The notes beneath the pieces were generated by a model. It was not told the DNA's origin. It saw nothing but the letters and a program-made list of their open reading frames with translations, and did no database searches. A DNA stretch of 64,000 bases from Peptococcaceae bacterium (GTDB taxonomy: Bacteria; Bacillota; Desulfotomaculia; Desulfotomaculales; Desulfocucumaceae). The position numbers were made by a program, and so were the translations under genes. Below are positions 56,374-64,000 of this stretch, piece by piece. The DNA lies in the NCBI GenBank assembly GCA_023512435.1, contig JAILZP010000012.1, positions 1-64,000 on the forward strand. Reading direction: 5' to 3'. The first letter of the stretch is position 1. Each line of letters begins with the position of its first letter.

Positions 56374-57657
56374 ATGACCGGCAGTTACACAAAAATGTGG
56401 GAGTCCCTGGGGCTGGACCTGGAGGCCCATGACCGGCTTTTACAGGCCATACCGCCCGCTTACGGGGAGGTGTACCTGAACCAGGAAAACCGGCCTAAGG
56501 GGATGGAGTACTTTGATTTCGTCATTAACGAAATTCACGGCCTGCGCATTCAGGAACTGCAGGATCACAAGGCCGGGGGCGGAAAGGTAATCGGCGCTTT
56601 CTGCGTGTTCGTCCCGGAGGAGATCGTCCGGGCCGCCGGGGGCATATGCATCGGCCTGTGCTCGGGGGCCGAGATCGGCTTCGACCTGGCGGAGAAGGTC
56701 CTGCCCAGGAGCATCTGCCCCCTGATCAAGTCATTCATGGGGTTCAAGCTGGCCAGGGTCTGCCCCTACTTCGAGTCCTGCGACCTGGTGGTGGGGGAAA
56801 CCACCTGCGACGGGAAAAAGAAGGCCTTCGAGATTTTAAGCGATTATGTCCCGGTGCATGTTATGGAAGTTCCCCAGATGAAGAGAGAAAAGGACAGGTC
56901 CCTCTGGGCCGGCGAAGTGCGGGAGTTTATGGCCAGGATGGAGAAATATACCGGGAACAGGGTCACGGAGGACTCCCTTCGCCGGGCCGTCAGGGAGGTC
57001 AACGCCAAGCGGGAGGCCCTCATGCGCCTGGCCGGCCTTAGAAAAAACAGCCCCGCTCCCATAAGCGGCAAAGACAGCCTGTTAATAAACCAGATCGCCA
57101 TGTATGACGATGTAGGGAGGTTTACCGCCAAGGTAAACGAACTCTGCGACGAACTGGAGATCAGGGTCAGGGAAGGCAGGGGGATCCGGGAGCAGGGTCC
57201 CAGGATTGTAATTACCGGGACGCCCATGGCCGTACCAAACTGGAAGGTTCCCCACATTATTGAAAGCAGCGGTGCCGTGGTGGTGGCCGAGGAACTGTGC
57301 ACCGGACTCCGTTACTTTGAAAACACGGTCAACGAGGCGGGAGAAAACCTGGACCGGATGATTGATTATATCGCGGACAGGTACCTGGACATAAACTGCG
57401 CCTGCTTCACCCCGAACCGGGGCCGGCTGGAAAGGCTGATCAGCCTGGTGGACGAGTATGGGGCGGACGGGGTTATCCACTGCTCCCTGACATTCTGCGA
57501 TCCTTACGCCGTGGAGTCCTACCGGGTTGAACAGGCGCTAAGGGAGAAAGGCATACCCCTGTTGAAAATTGAGACCGACTACGGCCAGGGGGATTCCGGC
57601 CAGCTTAAAACGCGGATTGAGGCGTTCCTGGAGATGATCGGGCGTTCGGGAGAATGA
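56374..57657 (+). CDS. 2-hydroxyacyl-CoA dehydratase D-component-like / double-cubane cluster protein
   Basis: 427 residues of the HgdB/BcrC fold. Cysteines in GAFCVFVPEE, GLCSGAEIGF, RSICPLIK, ARVCPYFESCD and TTCDGKKKAFE, and later CACFTPN, could bind one or two 4Fe-4S clusters. The N-terminal pattern resembles double-cubane proteins more than the two-subunit dehydratases. No activator ATPase (HgdC type) is seen next to it. Probably a low-potential reductase in the cytoplasm; substrate unknown. Confidence 0.85.
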   Translation: MTGSYTKMWESLGLDLEAHDRLLQAIPPAYGEVYLNQENRPKGMEYFDFVINEIHGLRIQELQDHKAGGGKVIGAFCVFVPEEIVRAAGGICIGLCSGAEIGFDLAEKVLPRSICPLIKSFMGFKLARVCPYFESCDLVVGETTCDGKKKAFEILSDYVPVHVMEVPQMKREKDRSLWAGEVREFMARMEKYTGNRVTEDSLRRAVREVNAKREALMRLAGLRKNSPAPISGKDSLLINQIAMYDDVGRFTAKVNELCDELEIRVREGRGIREQGPRIVITGTPMAVPNWKVPHIIESSGAVVVAEELCTGLRYFENTVNEAGENLDRMIDYIADRYLDINCACFTPNRGRLERLISLVDEYGADGVIHCSLTFCDPYAVESYRVEQALREKGIPLLKIETDYGQGDSGQLKTRIEAFLEMIGRSGE

Positions 57658-57791
57658 TGACCCGGGCGCTTTTGCACAACGCCACCGGTTTCCCGGCCGC
57701 ATAGGATCCGGATAAAAAGCAATAATATTCACAGGAACCCCGGGGTGATAACCCGGAATCCGGAATACAGGCAGCCGCAGAGGGGAAAAAA

Positions 57792-58145
57792 ATGATTTTG
57801 CACTCCGGAGAGGATTTTGCCAGGGAAGTGAGGGAAAGGTGGGCCGGCAGGGAGGTTACGGTTTCCAAAACCACCCCGGCGCCAAGATTCAGAATAAAAA
57901 TAGAGGATGCCCGGATGGCCGGCTGGGAGGACATGCCGGGGCAGATCCGGAAAAAGCACGGCCGGGACACCAGGTTCCTGGTGGTGTCCGGGGCCGTATA
58001 TCAGGGAGAACGGGGAGAAAAGAGGGGTTCCCTGGAACAATCCCTGGTCATCCCCGTGGACCCGGACACTGCCTATGACGTGAGGAACGACCGGCTGGTG
58101 GTTCTCACCGGCCGGGAAGTGGTGCAGTTCGGCCTGGAAGAGTAA
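57792..58145 (+). CDS. Conserved-looking protein of unknown function
   Basis: 117 residues, soluble, mixed alpha/beta, with no cysteine. N-terminal MILHSGEDFAREVRERWAG, ending VVLTGREVVQFGLEE. GAGGGGAAAA precedes ATG 57792. It lies 135 bp after the dehydratase-like gene on the same strand. I do not recognise the family and assign no function. Confidence 0.65.
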   Translation: MILHSGEDFAREVRERWAGREVTVSKTTPAPRFRIKIEDARMAGWEDMPGQIRKKHGRDTRFLVVSGAVYQGERGEKRGSLEQSLVIPVDPDTAYDVRNDRLVVLTGREVVQFGLEE

Positions 58146-58189
58146 GCGGGGCCGTTTTGGAACGGGCGTAAGATCAGGAGGCTTAAAGC

Positions 58190-58369
58190 ATGGAAGGTTT
58201 GATTATGATCGGGTCGGCTTTTACCGCCGTCTCCATGATCACCCTGCTGGTTTATTTGAGGCAGAAAAAGCGGGGGAGCAAGCTATCCCTGGATGCTGTC
58301 TCGATCCTGGTTTATGCCTTGATTGTGGGCTTTTTCCTGACCTCTTTTTTATGCTTTTTTCTCACTTAA
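58190..58369 (+). CDS. Small two-helix membrane protein
   Basis: 59 residues from ATG 58190 with AGGAGG at ideal distance. Two hydrophobic segments (about 4-21 and 37-58) flank a basic loop RQKKRGSK. It lies 44 bp after the previous gene and its 3' end overlaps the convergent DUF2007 gene by 21 bp. Function unknown; the SD and spacing support real translation. Confidence 0.6.
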   Translation: MEGLIMIGSAFTAVSMITLLVYLRQKKRGSKLSLDAVSILVYALIVGFFLTSFLCFFLT

Positions 58370-58558
58370 TATCTTGGTCGCCCTTTCCAGGTCGCCCTGC
58401 CGCACCGCCAGCCTGATTCCTCCCACCGCCAGGGGAGTGTAGGCCGCCGAAAGTTCGTCCAGTATACAGCACTCGATGCCGCGGCTGTTCAAAAGCCCCT
58501 GGACGATGCGGGCTTCGGCCGGGTTTGAGTACCTGCCCACGGTAACCAGCCTTTCCAT
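58349..58558 (-). CDS. DUF2007 family protein (putative signal-transducing)
   Basis: 69 residues. RYSNPAEARIVQGLLNSRGIECCILDE, then GGIRLAVRQGDLERATKIL, fits the ferredoxin-like DUF2007 domain. It is encoded downstream of tetR on the same strand and its end overlaps a convergent small gene. Biological role unknown. Confidence 0.8.
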   Translation of the reverse strand: MERLVTVGRYSNPAEARIVQGLLNSRGIECCILDELSAAYTPLAVGGIRLAVRQGDLERATKILSEKKA

Positions 58559-58598
58559 CCGTTCCCACCAGCCTCCGGTCCGGGTTTGCCTGATCTTA

Positions 58599-59204
58599 TT
58601 ATCCTCTGTCGGAAGCGGACAATTTATAACCCGCCTTGTCCTCTTCGCCCGAAACGATTCCGTACAGAAATATATCGAAAAATGCGGCGATCGTTTTTTC
58701 GACGGTCAGGCCGTGCTGCAGGATGAAACCCGGGTTGATCACGTCCCGGATGCCGGCCAGCAGCGCGGTGATAAACACCTCGGGGATGGTTTCCCGGAAA
58801 TAGCCCTGCCTGTTCCCTGCAAGAAGCATCTCCACTATGGAACGGACCTTCTCGGCGCGGAAGCTTTCGATCCGGTTCCAGACACGCGGGTAGTGCTTCT
58901 GCATGTCCCGCAAGACCAGCGGGTTGATCAATCCCAGTTGTTGAGACACCACCCTGACCAGGGCGGTTAATTTCTCAACCGGGTTTTCGCGGGAAGACAG
59001 GGCGCTGTCCACCATTTCACCGGTTTCCGCCATTATTTCCTCCATTACCGCGCTGATCATCTCTTCCTTGCTTCGGAAATACCGGTAAACCGTGCGCTTG
59101 CTGATGCCCGTCCGGGCCGACAGGTCGTCCACCGTGGCCCGGCGGAAGCCCACGGTGAAGGCAAGTTCCCTGAATCCCGCCAGTATCTTTTCCCTCATGT
59201 CCAT
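58599..59204 (-). CDS. TetR-family transcriptional regulator
   Basis: 201 residues. The N-terminal helix-turn-helix RATVDDLSARTGISKRTVYRYF lies near 20-42 and a ligand-binding helical domain follows. As the fifth gene of the leftward exporter unit it probably represses that unit from the palindrome at 63367-63398. The inducer is unknown, likely a substrate of the pump. Confidence 0.92.
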   Translation of the reverse strand: MDMREKILAGFRELAFTVGFRRATVDDLSARTGISKRTVYRYFRSKEEMISAVMEEIMAETGEMVDSALSSRENPVEKLTALVRVVSQQLGLINPLVLRDMQKHYPRVWNRIESFRAEKVRSIVEMLLAGNRQGYFRETIPEVFITALLAGIRDVINPGFILQHGLTVEKTIAAFFDIFLYGIVSGEEDKAGYKLSASDRG

Positions 59205-59244
59205 ATGTTATGCCTCCTGCCATGCTGGGGGCGATAATAAGTTG

Positions 59245-59335
59245 TTAGCTGTTGGCTATTAGCTATTAGCTGTTAGCTGTTAGCTTTAAGCGGTGAGTTA
59301 TAAGTTTTAAGTTATAAGTAATAAGTTATAAGTTC
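59245..59335. repeat. Thirteen-unit heptad array
   Basis: Thirteen 7-bp units in one unbroken register: six TTAGCTG-like units, two intermediates (TAAGCGG, TGAGTTA), then five TAAGTTA-like units. It fills the gap between the permease and tetR genes. Confidence 0.85.
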
Positions 59336-59345
59336 TGGTTGGCTT

Positions 59346-60461
59346 TCAGGCGATTTTCTTCTTAAATCTGGCTATGCTTACCGCCAGCAGCACCAACGAG
59401 AAGATCAGCAGCGAGACGACCTGGGGGACCAGGTAGCCGAAGCCGATTCCCTTCAAAACTATGCCCCTGATGATTACCAGGTAGTAGGTCAGGGGGATCA
59501 GGTTACCGATGTACTGGATGATCACCGGCATGGCTTCCCTGGGGAAAAGAAAGCCCGAAAGCATTATGCTGGGAAGCAGAAAGAAAAAGGACATCTGAAA
59601 GGCCTGCATCTGGTTTTTGGCGATGTTGGAAATGAAGATGCCGACCCCCAGGGAGGCCGTGATAAAGAACAGGGTCAGAAGGTACAGTTCCAGCAGGCTG
59701 CCCCGGACGGGGACCCGGAAGATCAGGCTGCCCACCAGGAGGGCCACCGTGATCTGGGTGTAGCCCAGGATGATGTTGGGGACGATCTTGCCGATCATCA
59801 GTTCAAAGGGCCTGATGGGAGTAACCATGAGCTGTTCCAGGGTGCCCCTCTCCCTTTCCCTGACAATGGCGATGGCGGTCATCAGGACCATGGTCATGGT
59901 GACGATGATCCCCAGGATGGCCGGAACCATGTAATAGGCGGTTATGCCGTCCGGGTTGTACCACGGGCGGACCCTGATGTCGTACGGCGGATCGGTGATG
60001 TTCACGTTGGCCCTCTGGGCGATAATTTTTTGCGATTTGAGAAGGCCGATGGAATTCGCCGTGGCGATGGCCGAGTTGGAGACCATGCTGTCGCTGGCGT
60101 CCACCAGCACCTGCACCGCCGCCGTCTCGCCCCTTCTGAGCTTTACGGCGAAGTCGGGCGGGAAGATGATCCCCACCTTAGCCCGGCCGCTGTCAATCAT
60201 CTCTGTTACTTCCCTGTAGCTGCCGGCCAGGTGAGTTATGTCGAAGTACCCGGATGCCCTGAAGGAGTCCATCAGGTCCCGGCTGTCGCTGGACAGGGAC
60301 TGGTCGAAGACCGCGGTGGGAATGTGCTTCACCTCGGTCTGGATGGCGTAGCCGAACAGAAGAAGCTGCACCAGAGGCAGCGCGAAGACCATCCCTACGG
60401 TCAGCCGGTCCCTGAACATCTGTAAAAATTCCTTGCGCAGTATGGCCAGCAGCCTGATCAT
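59346..60461 (-). CDS. ABC-2 type exporter permease
   Basis: 371 residues: one N-terminal helix, a large extracytoplasmic loop (about 45-175) and five C-terminal helices, the YhhJ/YbhS layout, with RERERGTLEQLMVTPIRPFELM near 230. ATG 60461 is used; the frame extends upstream without a start. It overlaps the upstream ATPase gene by 4 bp. It forms an exporter with the two ATPases and HlyD-type adaptor. Confidence 0.93.
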   Translation of the reverse strand: MIRLLAILRKEFLQMFRDRLTVGMVFALPLVQLLLFGYAIQTEVKHIPTAVFDQSLSSDSRDLMDSFRASGYFDITHLAGSYREVTEMIDSGRAKVGIIFPPDFAVKLRRGETAAVQVLVDASDSMVSNSAIATANSIGLLKSQKIIAQRANVNITDPPYDIRVRPWYNPDGITAYYMVPAILGIIVTMTMVLMTAIAIVRERERGTLEQLMVTPIRPFELMIGKIVPNIILGYTQITVALLVGSLIFRVPVRGSLLELYLLTLFFITASLGVGIFISNIAKNQMQAFQMSFFFLLPSIMLSGFLFPREAMPVIIQYIGNLIPLTYYLVIIRGIVLKGIGFGYLVPQVVSLLIFSLVLLAVSIARFKKKIA

Positions 60462-61363
60462 GATTGCGCCTGCCTCCCTTTCCTGGCCAGGGAGATAAAC
60501 ACGTCTTCCAGGGAGGGGGTAATCACCCGGGCCTTGATGCCGGTGTGCTTCTCCAGCTCCCGTATGTGTTTTTCGCCGTCCAGAAGGATATGGACCGCCG
60601 CGCCGTGGACTGAGCATTCCCTGACGTAGGGCAGGGCCTCCAGCTCCGGCAGCCTGTTCATGGGGTCGGGTATCTCCATCTCGGCCATGCAGCCTTTAAT
60701 CGCATTTTTCTTCAGGTTTCCCGGGGTGTCGTTGGCGATCAGCCGGCCCCCGGATATAAAGGCGATGCGGTGGCACCTCTCGGCCTCGTCCATGTAGTGG
60801 GTGGTCACCATCACGGTGGTTCCGCTTTCGGCCAGTCTCCGGATGATCTTGAAGAAATCGCGGCGGCTGGTGGGGCTGACCCCGCTGGTGGGTTCGTCCA
60901 GGAACAGCATGGCCGGCCGGGAGATGATGGCGCAGCCGAGAGCCAGCCTCTGTTTCCAGCCCCCGCTCAGATCGCCCGCCAGGACCTTTTCCCTGCCGGT
61001 GAGCAGGGCCATGCCGATCATCTCCCTGATCCTTTCTTTTCGCTCCCTTCGGGAGATGCTGTACAGCCCGGCGTAAAAGTCAAGGTTCTCGTATACCGTC
61101 AGGTCGTCGTACAGGCTGAACTTTTGGGACATGTAGCCAATTTTTTGCTTTATTTTTTCCGGTTCCCCGGCCAGGTCGTGCCCCAGCACCGTGCCGGAAC
61201 CCGAGGTGGGTTCCAGGATGCCGCACAGCATCCTGATGGTGGTGGTTTTCCCCGACCCGTTGGGGCCCAGGAAACCGTATATCTCTCCCGGCCTTATGTT
61301 GATGGTCAGACTATCAACGGCGGTGAAGTTTCCGAATTTCCTGGTCAGTTCCCGGGTGGTCAC
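60458..61363 (-). CDS. ABC transporter ATPase (second of two)
   Basis: 301 residues. Walker [10 protein letters not shown] near residue 34, signature [13 protein letters not shown] near 132 and Walker [11 protein letters not shown] near 153. Its 5' end overlaps the previous gene by 50 bp; GTG 61363 is 16-17 bp from the SD, so an upstream non-canonical start (CTG 61375) is possible. In YbhF-like systems the two ATPases are fused; here they are separate. Confidence 0.93.
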   Translation of the reverse strand: MTTRELTRKFGNFTAVDSLTINIRPGEIYGFLGPNGSGKTTTIRMLCGILEPTSGSGTVLGHDLAGEPEKIKQKIGYMSQKFSLYDDLTVYENLDFYAGLYSISRRERKERIREMIGMALLTGREKVLAGDLSGGWKQRLALGCAIISRPAMLFLDEPTSGVSPTSRRDFFKIIRRLAESGTTVMVTTHYMDEAERCHRIAFISGGRLIANDTPGNLKKNAIKGCMAEMEIPDPMNRLPELEALPYVRECSVHGAAVHILLDGEKHIRELEKHTGIKARVITPSLEDVFISLARKGRQAQS

Positions 61364-62285
61364 GGCGTATTCCAGGCCGGCCGCCTCCCTTCTCCGCCAG
61401 GGCCACGAAGACGTCCTCCATTGAAGGCTGTATTTCCTTCAGGGATCCGATGCCGATGCCCCGGTTTTCCAGGCACTCTCTTACCGCCCTGATTCCGGCG
61501 GCGGCGTCGGCAACCCGGAGGTGGTAGCTGTCTCCGAACACCTCGGCGTCCAGCACTTCCGGCAGGCCGGACAAAAAATCCAGGTCTTTTGAGCCGGCCC
61601 GCAGTTCCAGTATTTTATACCCGAAATTTCTTTTCAGATTGCCTGGGGAATCCGAGGCCACTACCCTTCCGCCCTCCATGAAGGTCACCTTCCGGCATAG
61701 CTCGGCCTCGTCCATGTACGGGGTGGAAACCAGGATGGTCAGCCCCTCGCCGTTCAGCCGGTAAAGTATTTTCCAGAACTCCTTCCGGAATTCCGGGTCC
61801 ACCCCGTAGGTGGGCTCGTCCAGAACAATCAGGCGGGGCTTGGGCAGAAGGGCGCAGGTCAGGGCCAGCTTCTGCTTCATGCCTCCCGAAAGGTTGTCCG
61901 CCAGCCGGGACTTGAACGCCGCCAGGCCGGTGATCTCCAGCATTTCGCCGGCCCTTTGCCTGACGGCGCCGGCGTTCAGGCCGTACAGCCGGCCGAAGAA
62001 ATATATGTTCTCCATAACCGTCAGGTCGCCGTACAGGCTGAAGCGCTGGGGCATGTAGCCCAGCAGGGCCTTTTGCCTCTCGATGTCCCGGGGGGACCCG
62101 CCCATCAGGGAAACGGATCCCCCGGTGGGGGTCAGTATGCCGCAGATCATGCGCATGAGGGTGGTTTTGCCGGCCCCGTCGGGGCCCACCAGGCCGTGTA
62201 TCTCGCCCTTCTCCACGGTCAGGGAAACATCTTTTACAGCCGTCACGGGCCCGAATTTTTTTGTCAGCCCCCGGGTTTTGATCAT
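61314..62285 (-). CDS. ABC transporter ATPase (first of two)
   Basis: 323 residues. Walker [10 protein letters not shown] near residue 34, signature [14 protein letters not shown] near 133, Walker [14 protein letters not shown] near 153. The last ~30 residues run through the start of the next gene and are basic, unlike the family. It lies 56 bp downstream of the HlyD gene, across a heptad tract. Confidence 0.93.
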   Translation of the reverse strand: MIKTRGLTKKFGPVTAVKDVSLTVEKGEIHGLVGPDGAGKTTLMRMICGILTPTGGSVSLMGGSPRDIERQKALLGYMPQRFSLYGDLTVMENIYFFGRLYGLNAGAVRQRAGEMLEITGLAAFKSRLADNLSGGMKQKLALTCALLPKPRLIVLDEPTYGVDPEFRKEFWKILYRLNGEGLTILVSTPYMDEAELCRKVTFMEGGRVVASDSPGNLKRNFGYKILELRAGSKDLDFLSGLPEVLDAEVFGDSYHLRVADAAAGIRAVRECLENRGIGIGSLKEIQPSMEDVFVALAEKGGGRPGIRRDHPGTDQEIRKLHRR

Positions 62286-62302
62286 AAAATCATCCCCGAA
62301 TA

Positions 62303-62330
62303 TTCTGGATTCTGTCTTCTGGATTCCGGC
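62303..62330. repeat. Heptad repeat tract (4 units)
   Basis: TTCTGGA, TTCTGTC, TTCTGGA, TTCCGGC in register between the adaptor and first ATPase genes. Confidence 0.7.
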
Positions 62331-62341
62331 AGAAAAAGCCT

Positions 62342-63328
62342 TCAGAATGAGTTTATGTTCACATCCGCCGGCATGCCGGGTTTGAAGATGCCGTTCTTAT
62401 TGTCTATCCTGACCTTTACCGCGTAAACGATGTTGGTGCGCTCCTGCTTTGTCTGGATGGTCTTGGGGGTGAACTCGCCCTTGGAGGCAATTTCAACAAT
62501 GGTCCCCGGGAACCGGTCGGCAACCCCGCTCACCGTGAAGCTCACCTGCTGGCCGATCCTGATCCTGGGCAGGTCGTCGGTGGAAACGAAAACCTTTATC
62601 CACAGGTCGTTGAGGTCGGCCACGGTAACTACCGGAGCCCCCGCCGGGATGTACTCGCCCGGGTCGAAATTCCTGGTGACCACCGTGCCGTCGATGGGGG
62701 AGACTATTTTTGCGTCTTCCAGGAGGTTTTCAGTGGCTTTGAGCACGGCCCTGGCCCTTTCCACCTCTATTTTGGCGGCGCTGATCTGGTCCGGCCTGCT
62801 CCCGGACTCCAGGAGGTTCAGCCTGGCTTTTGCCGATTCCAGCTGGTTTTTGGACACTTTGAGGCTGGTCTCGGCCTTTTCCAGATCGGTGTACGGGACC
62901 GCCCCGGCTTTATGCAGCTCCCTAATCCTGTCGAAATCTGCATTTGCCTTGTCAAAGTTGGCCTGGGCGGTGTTGACCGTGGCCCTGGCATCGTTAATTT
63001 CCTGTTCCCGGGCCCCCGAGACCAGGTCGGCCAGCTGGGCCTCGGCCTTAGACACTCCCAGGGCGTCCCTTTCCCTTTGGGCCTCCAGGTCGGTGCGGCT
63101 AATTACCGCCACCACCTGCCCCTTTTTAACCTGGTCCCCGGCTTTCACCGAAACCGATTCCAGGGCGCCGGGCAGCCTGGCGCCCAGGTTCACCTCGGTG
63201 GCCTCGATGGTGCCGGAAACCTCCAGCCCCTGGGGCTGGCGGTGAAAGTAGCCGAGGTAGGCCCAGTATGATCCGGCCCCGGCCAGAATAAGCAATACCA
63301 GGAAGACAATCTTTTTCTTCATACCCAT
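62342..63328 (-). CDS. HlyD-family efflux adaptor
   Basis: 328 residues. N-terminal membrane helix (about 5-23), a lipoyl-like half-motif [13 protein letters not shown], long coiled coil (about 80-185), then [18 protein letters not shown] and a beta barrel. It resembles YbhG. First gene of the TetR-controlled leftward operon; ATG 63328 has GGGGGA upstream. Confidence 0.93.
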   Translation of the reverse strand: MGMKKKIVFLVLLILAGAGSYWAYLGYFHRQPQGLEVSGTIEATEVNLGARLPGALESVSVKAGDQVKKGQVVAVISRTDLEAQRERDALGVSKAEAQLADLVSGAREQEINDARATVNTAQANFDKANADFDRIRELHKAGAVPYTDLEKAETSLKVSKNQLESAKARLNLLESGSRPDQISAAKIEVERARAVLKATENLLEDAKIVSPIDGTVVTRNFDPGEYIPAGAPVVTVADLNDLWIKVFVSTDDLPRIRIGQQVSFTVSGVADRFPGTIVEIASKGEFTPKTIQTKQERTNIVYAVKVRIDNKNGIFKPGMPADVNINSF

Positions 63329-63366
63329 CCCCCATCATTCAGCCGGTCAGTTGACATGGTTGCAGG

Positions 63367-63398
63367 AGGTAAACTACAGAAAACAATTTAGTTTACCT
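63367..63398. promoter_or_regulatory. Palindromic operator, probable TetR site
   Basis: AGGTAAACT (63367-63375) and AGTTTACCT (63390-63398) form a perfect 9-bp inverted repeat with a 14-bp spacer. It covers the predicted transcription start of the exporter operon. Confidence 0.7.
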
Positions 63399-63404
63399 GG
63401 TTTT

Positions 63405-63434
63405 ATAATACCACTTTAACCCGTCCCGTGGCAA
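63405..63434 (-). promoter_or_regulatory. Promoter of the leftward exporter operon
   Basis: On the minus strand, TTGCCA (63429-63434), 18-bp spacer, TATTAT (63405-63410); start expected near 63397, inside the palindrome. Confidence 0.65.
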
Positions 63435-63452
63435 TATGAAATTAGGACACAG

Positions 63453-63746
63453 ACCCACACGCCGCCAAAACGGCACCACGAAATAATGAAAATTCGGGGC
63501 CAGGGGTGGATTAAAGCCTCGCTACTTAGTCCTCCGGCTGAACCGGCTCTAGGCTCGTCGCTTACGGTCTGCCGACCGCCTGCGTACGTGCGTCCATGCA
63601 CTACTCGGCTGCGGCCGCATCCTGCGGCCCGCCCGGCATCCCGTACGCTCTGTCGCCAGGAGCCGGATATCAGCCTCCGGAATATCCGCTCGGCTTTGAA
63701 ATCCATCCCCCACGTACACTCCGGCAATGTATTTTCTGGGTAGAAC
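63453..63746 (-). ncRNA. Repeated element copy B, candidate structured RNA
   Basis: Inverted second copy of the 12813-13110 element. The core is almost identical, with the same GCGTAC/GTACGC, GTGC/GCAC, CGGT/ACCG and GGCTGA/TCAGCC pairings. The GGCCGC/GCGGCC helix here is all Watson-Crick where copy A has G-T pairs, and the terminal GCCG/CGGC hairpin also differs but still pairs. It ends about 20 bp upstream of the exporter promoter -35. No promoter was identified for it. Confidence 0.55.
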
Positions 63747-63762
63747 ACGGAACTCAGAACAA
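63742..63762. repeat. Heptad repeat tract (3 units)
   Basis: AGAACAC, GGAACTC, AGAACAA at the outer edge of RNA element copy B. Confidence 0.6.
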
Positions 63763-63770
63763 CGACAGAA

Positions 63771-63794
63771 AAGCCATCCCCCGGGGGATGGCTT
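63771..63794 (-). terminator. Terminator of the right-hand leftward gene
   Basis: A perfect 12-bp self-complement (AAGCCATCCCCC with GGGGGATGGCTT), followed on the minus strand by TTTTCTG. It closes the transcript coming from the acyl-CoA ligase gene. Confidence 0.8.
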
Positions 63795-63914
63795 ATAAAA
63801 CAGGCGGTTTGGGCCGCCGGGAGTTTCTTGTTTGTCTGTTTAATCCAAATCAACCGGCTGCTTGCAGTTCCGGCACTGCCTGGCCCCCCTGAAAAGCTTG
63901 TAGCCGCAGCCCCT

Positions 63915-64000
63915 TTAATTCTGCTGCTGGCCGCCGCCCTTTTGTTTGTTGATTTCCTCCTCCACCAGGACCCTCCGGAGGATTTTGCCCACCATGGTCT
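63915..64000 (-). CDS. AMP-dependent acyl-CoA ligase, extreme C-terminus (partial)
   Basis: The last 28 codons before TAA (63915-63917) read TMVGKILRRVLVEEE followed by a KGGGQQQN tail. TMVGKILRR with its Lys is the typical C-terminal catalytic lysine region of long-chain acyl-CoA ligases. The body lies beyond the window. After the stop the same frame continues for 24 codons with three cysteines (see findings). Confidence 0.75.
   Translation of the reverse strand, partial: TMVGKILRRVLVEEEINKQKGGGQQQN

Overview
The window looks like chromosomal DNA of a high-GC, anaerobic, spore-forming Firmicute of the Peptococcaceae kind (Pelotomaculum or Desulfotomaculum relatives). This is an inference from an alpha/beta-type small acid-soluble spore protein, two YjcZ-like peptides, YqhV, RemA, PyrR attenuators, a tandem glycine riboswitch, many GTG/TTG starts with strong Shine-Dalgarno (SD) sites, and an acyl-CoA/MaoC/2-hydroxyacyl-CoA dehydratase gene set. 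No tRNA, rRNA, CRISPR array or transposase was seen.

Layout. 1-6008: acyl-CoA metabolism (thiolase end, two paralogous pairs of MaoC dehydratase subunits, SDR, acyl-CoA dehydrogenase), with a PAS-GGDEF diguanylate cyclase on the other strand and a sigma-54 promoter before the second MaoC pair. 6073-7997: a promoter, c-di-GMP-I riboswitch and terminator controlling two exported proteins. 8175-12627: poorly known proteins (exported 500-aa protein, two DUF2889-like paralogs, PHP phosphoesterase, DUF169). 12628-13502: gene-poor stretch with a ~290-bp repeated, probably structured RNA element and a remnant of the DUF2889 gene. 13503-15761: AT-rich BamHI-type restriction-modification island with its controller gene. 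15924-17677: MFS exporter and YqhV. 17706-29353: pyrimidine biosynthesis (pyrR, B, C, carA, carB, pyrK, D, F, E) with two PyrR attenuators, interrupted by two opposite-strand genes. 31020-38671: glycine riboswitch, then gcvT-H-PA-PB, lipM, ald, lipA, a self-contained glycine cleavage and lipoylation module. 38824-47106: acyl-CoA dehydrogenase, RqcH, a MacAB-like exporter and a lipoprotein. 47370-50552: two tiny YjcZ-like peptides and a P-type ATPase that has lost its ion-binding residues. 50677-56185: dapF, aspartate aminotransferase, yicC, remA, gmk, rpoZ, coaBC. 56374-58558: 2-hydroxyacyl-CoA dehydratase-like or double-cubane protein and small genes. 58599-63434: a TetR-controlled HlyD/ABC-2 exporter read leftward from a promoter with an operator. 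63453-64000: second copy of the RNA element (inverted), a terminator, and the end of an acyl-CoA ligase.

Two signals cut across genes. First, more than a dozen short tracts are built from degenerate 7-bp units, mostly intergenic; several supply the stop codon of the gene beside them. Second, the ~290-bp element at 12813 and 63453 keeps helices through G-C to G-U changes. With the degenerate P-type ATPase these are the main candidates for something undescribed. Start codons given here are often re-chosen from SD spacing and homology and may differ from automatic calls.
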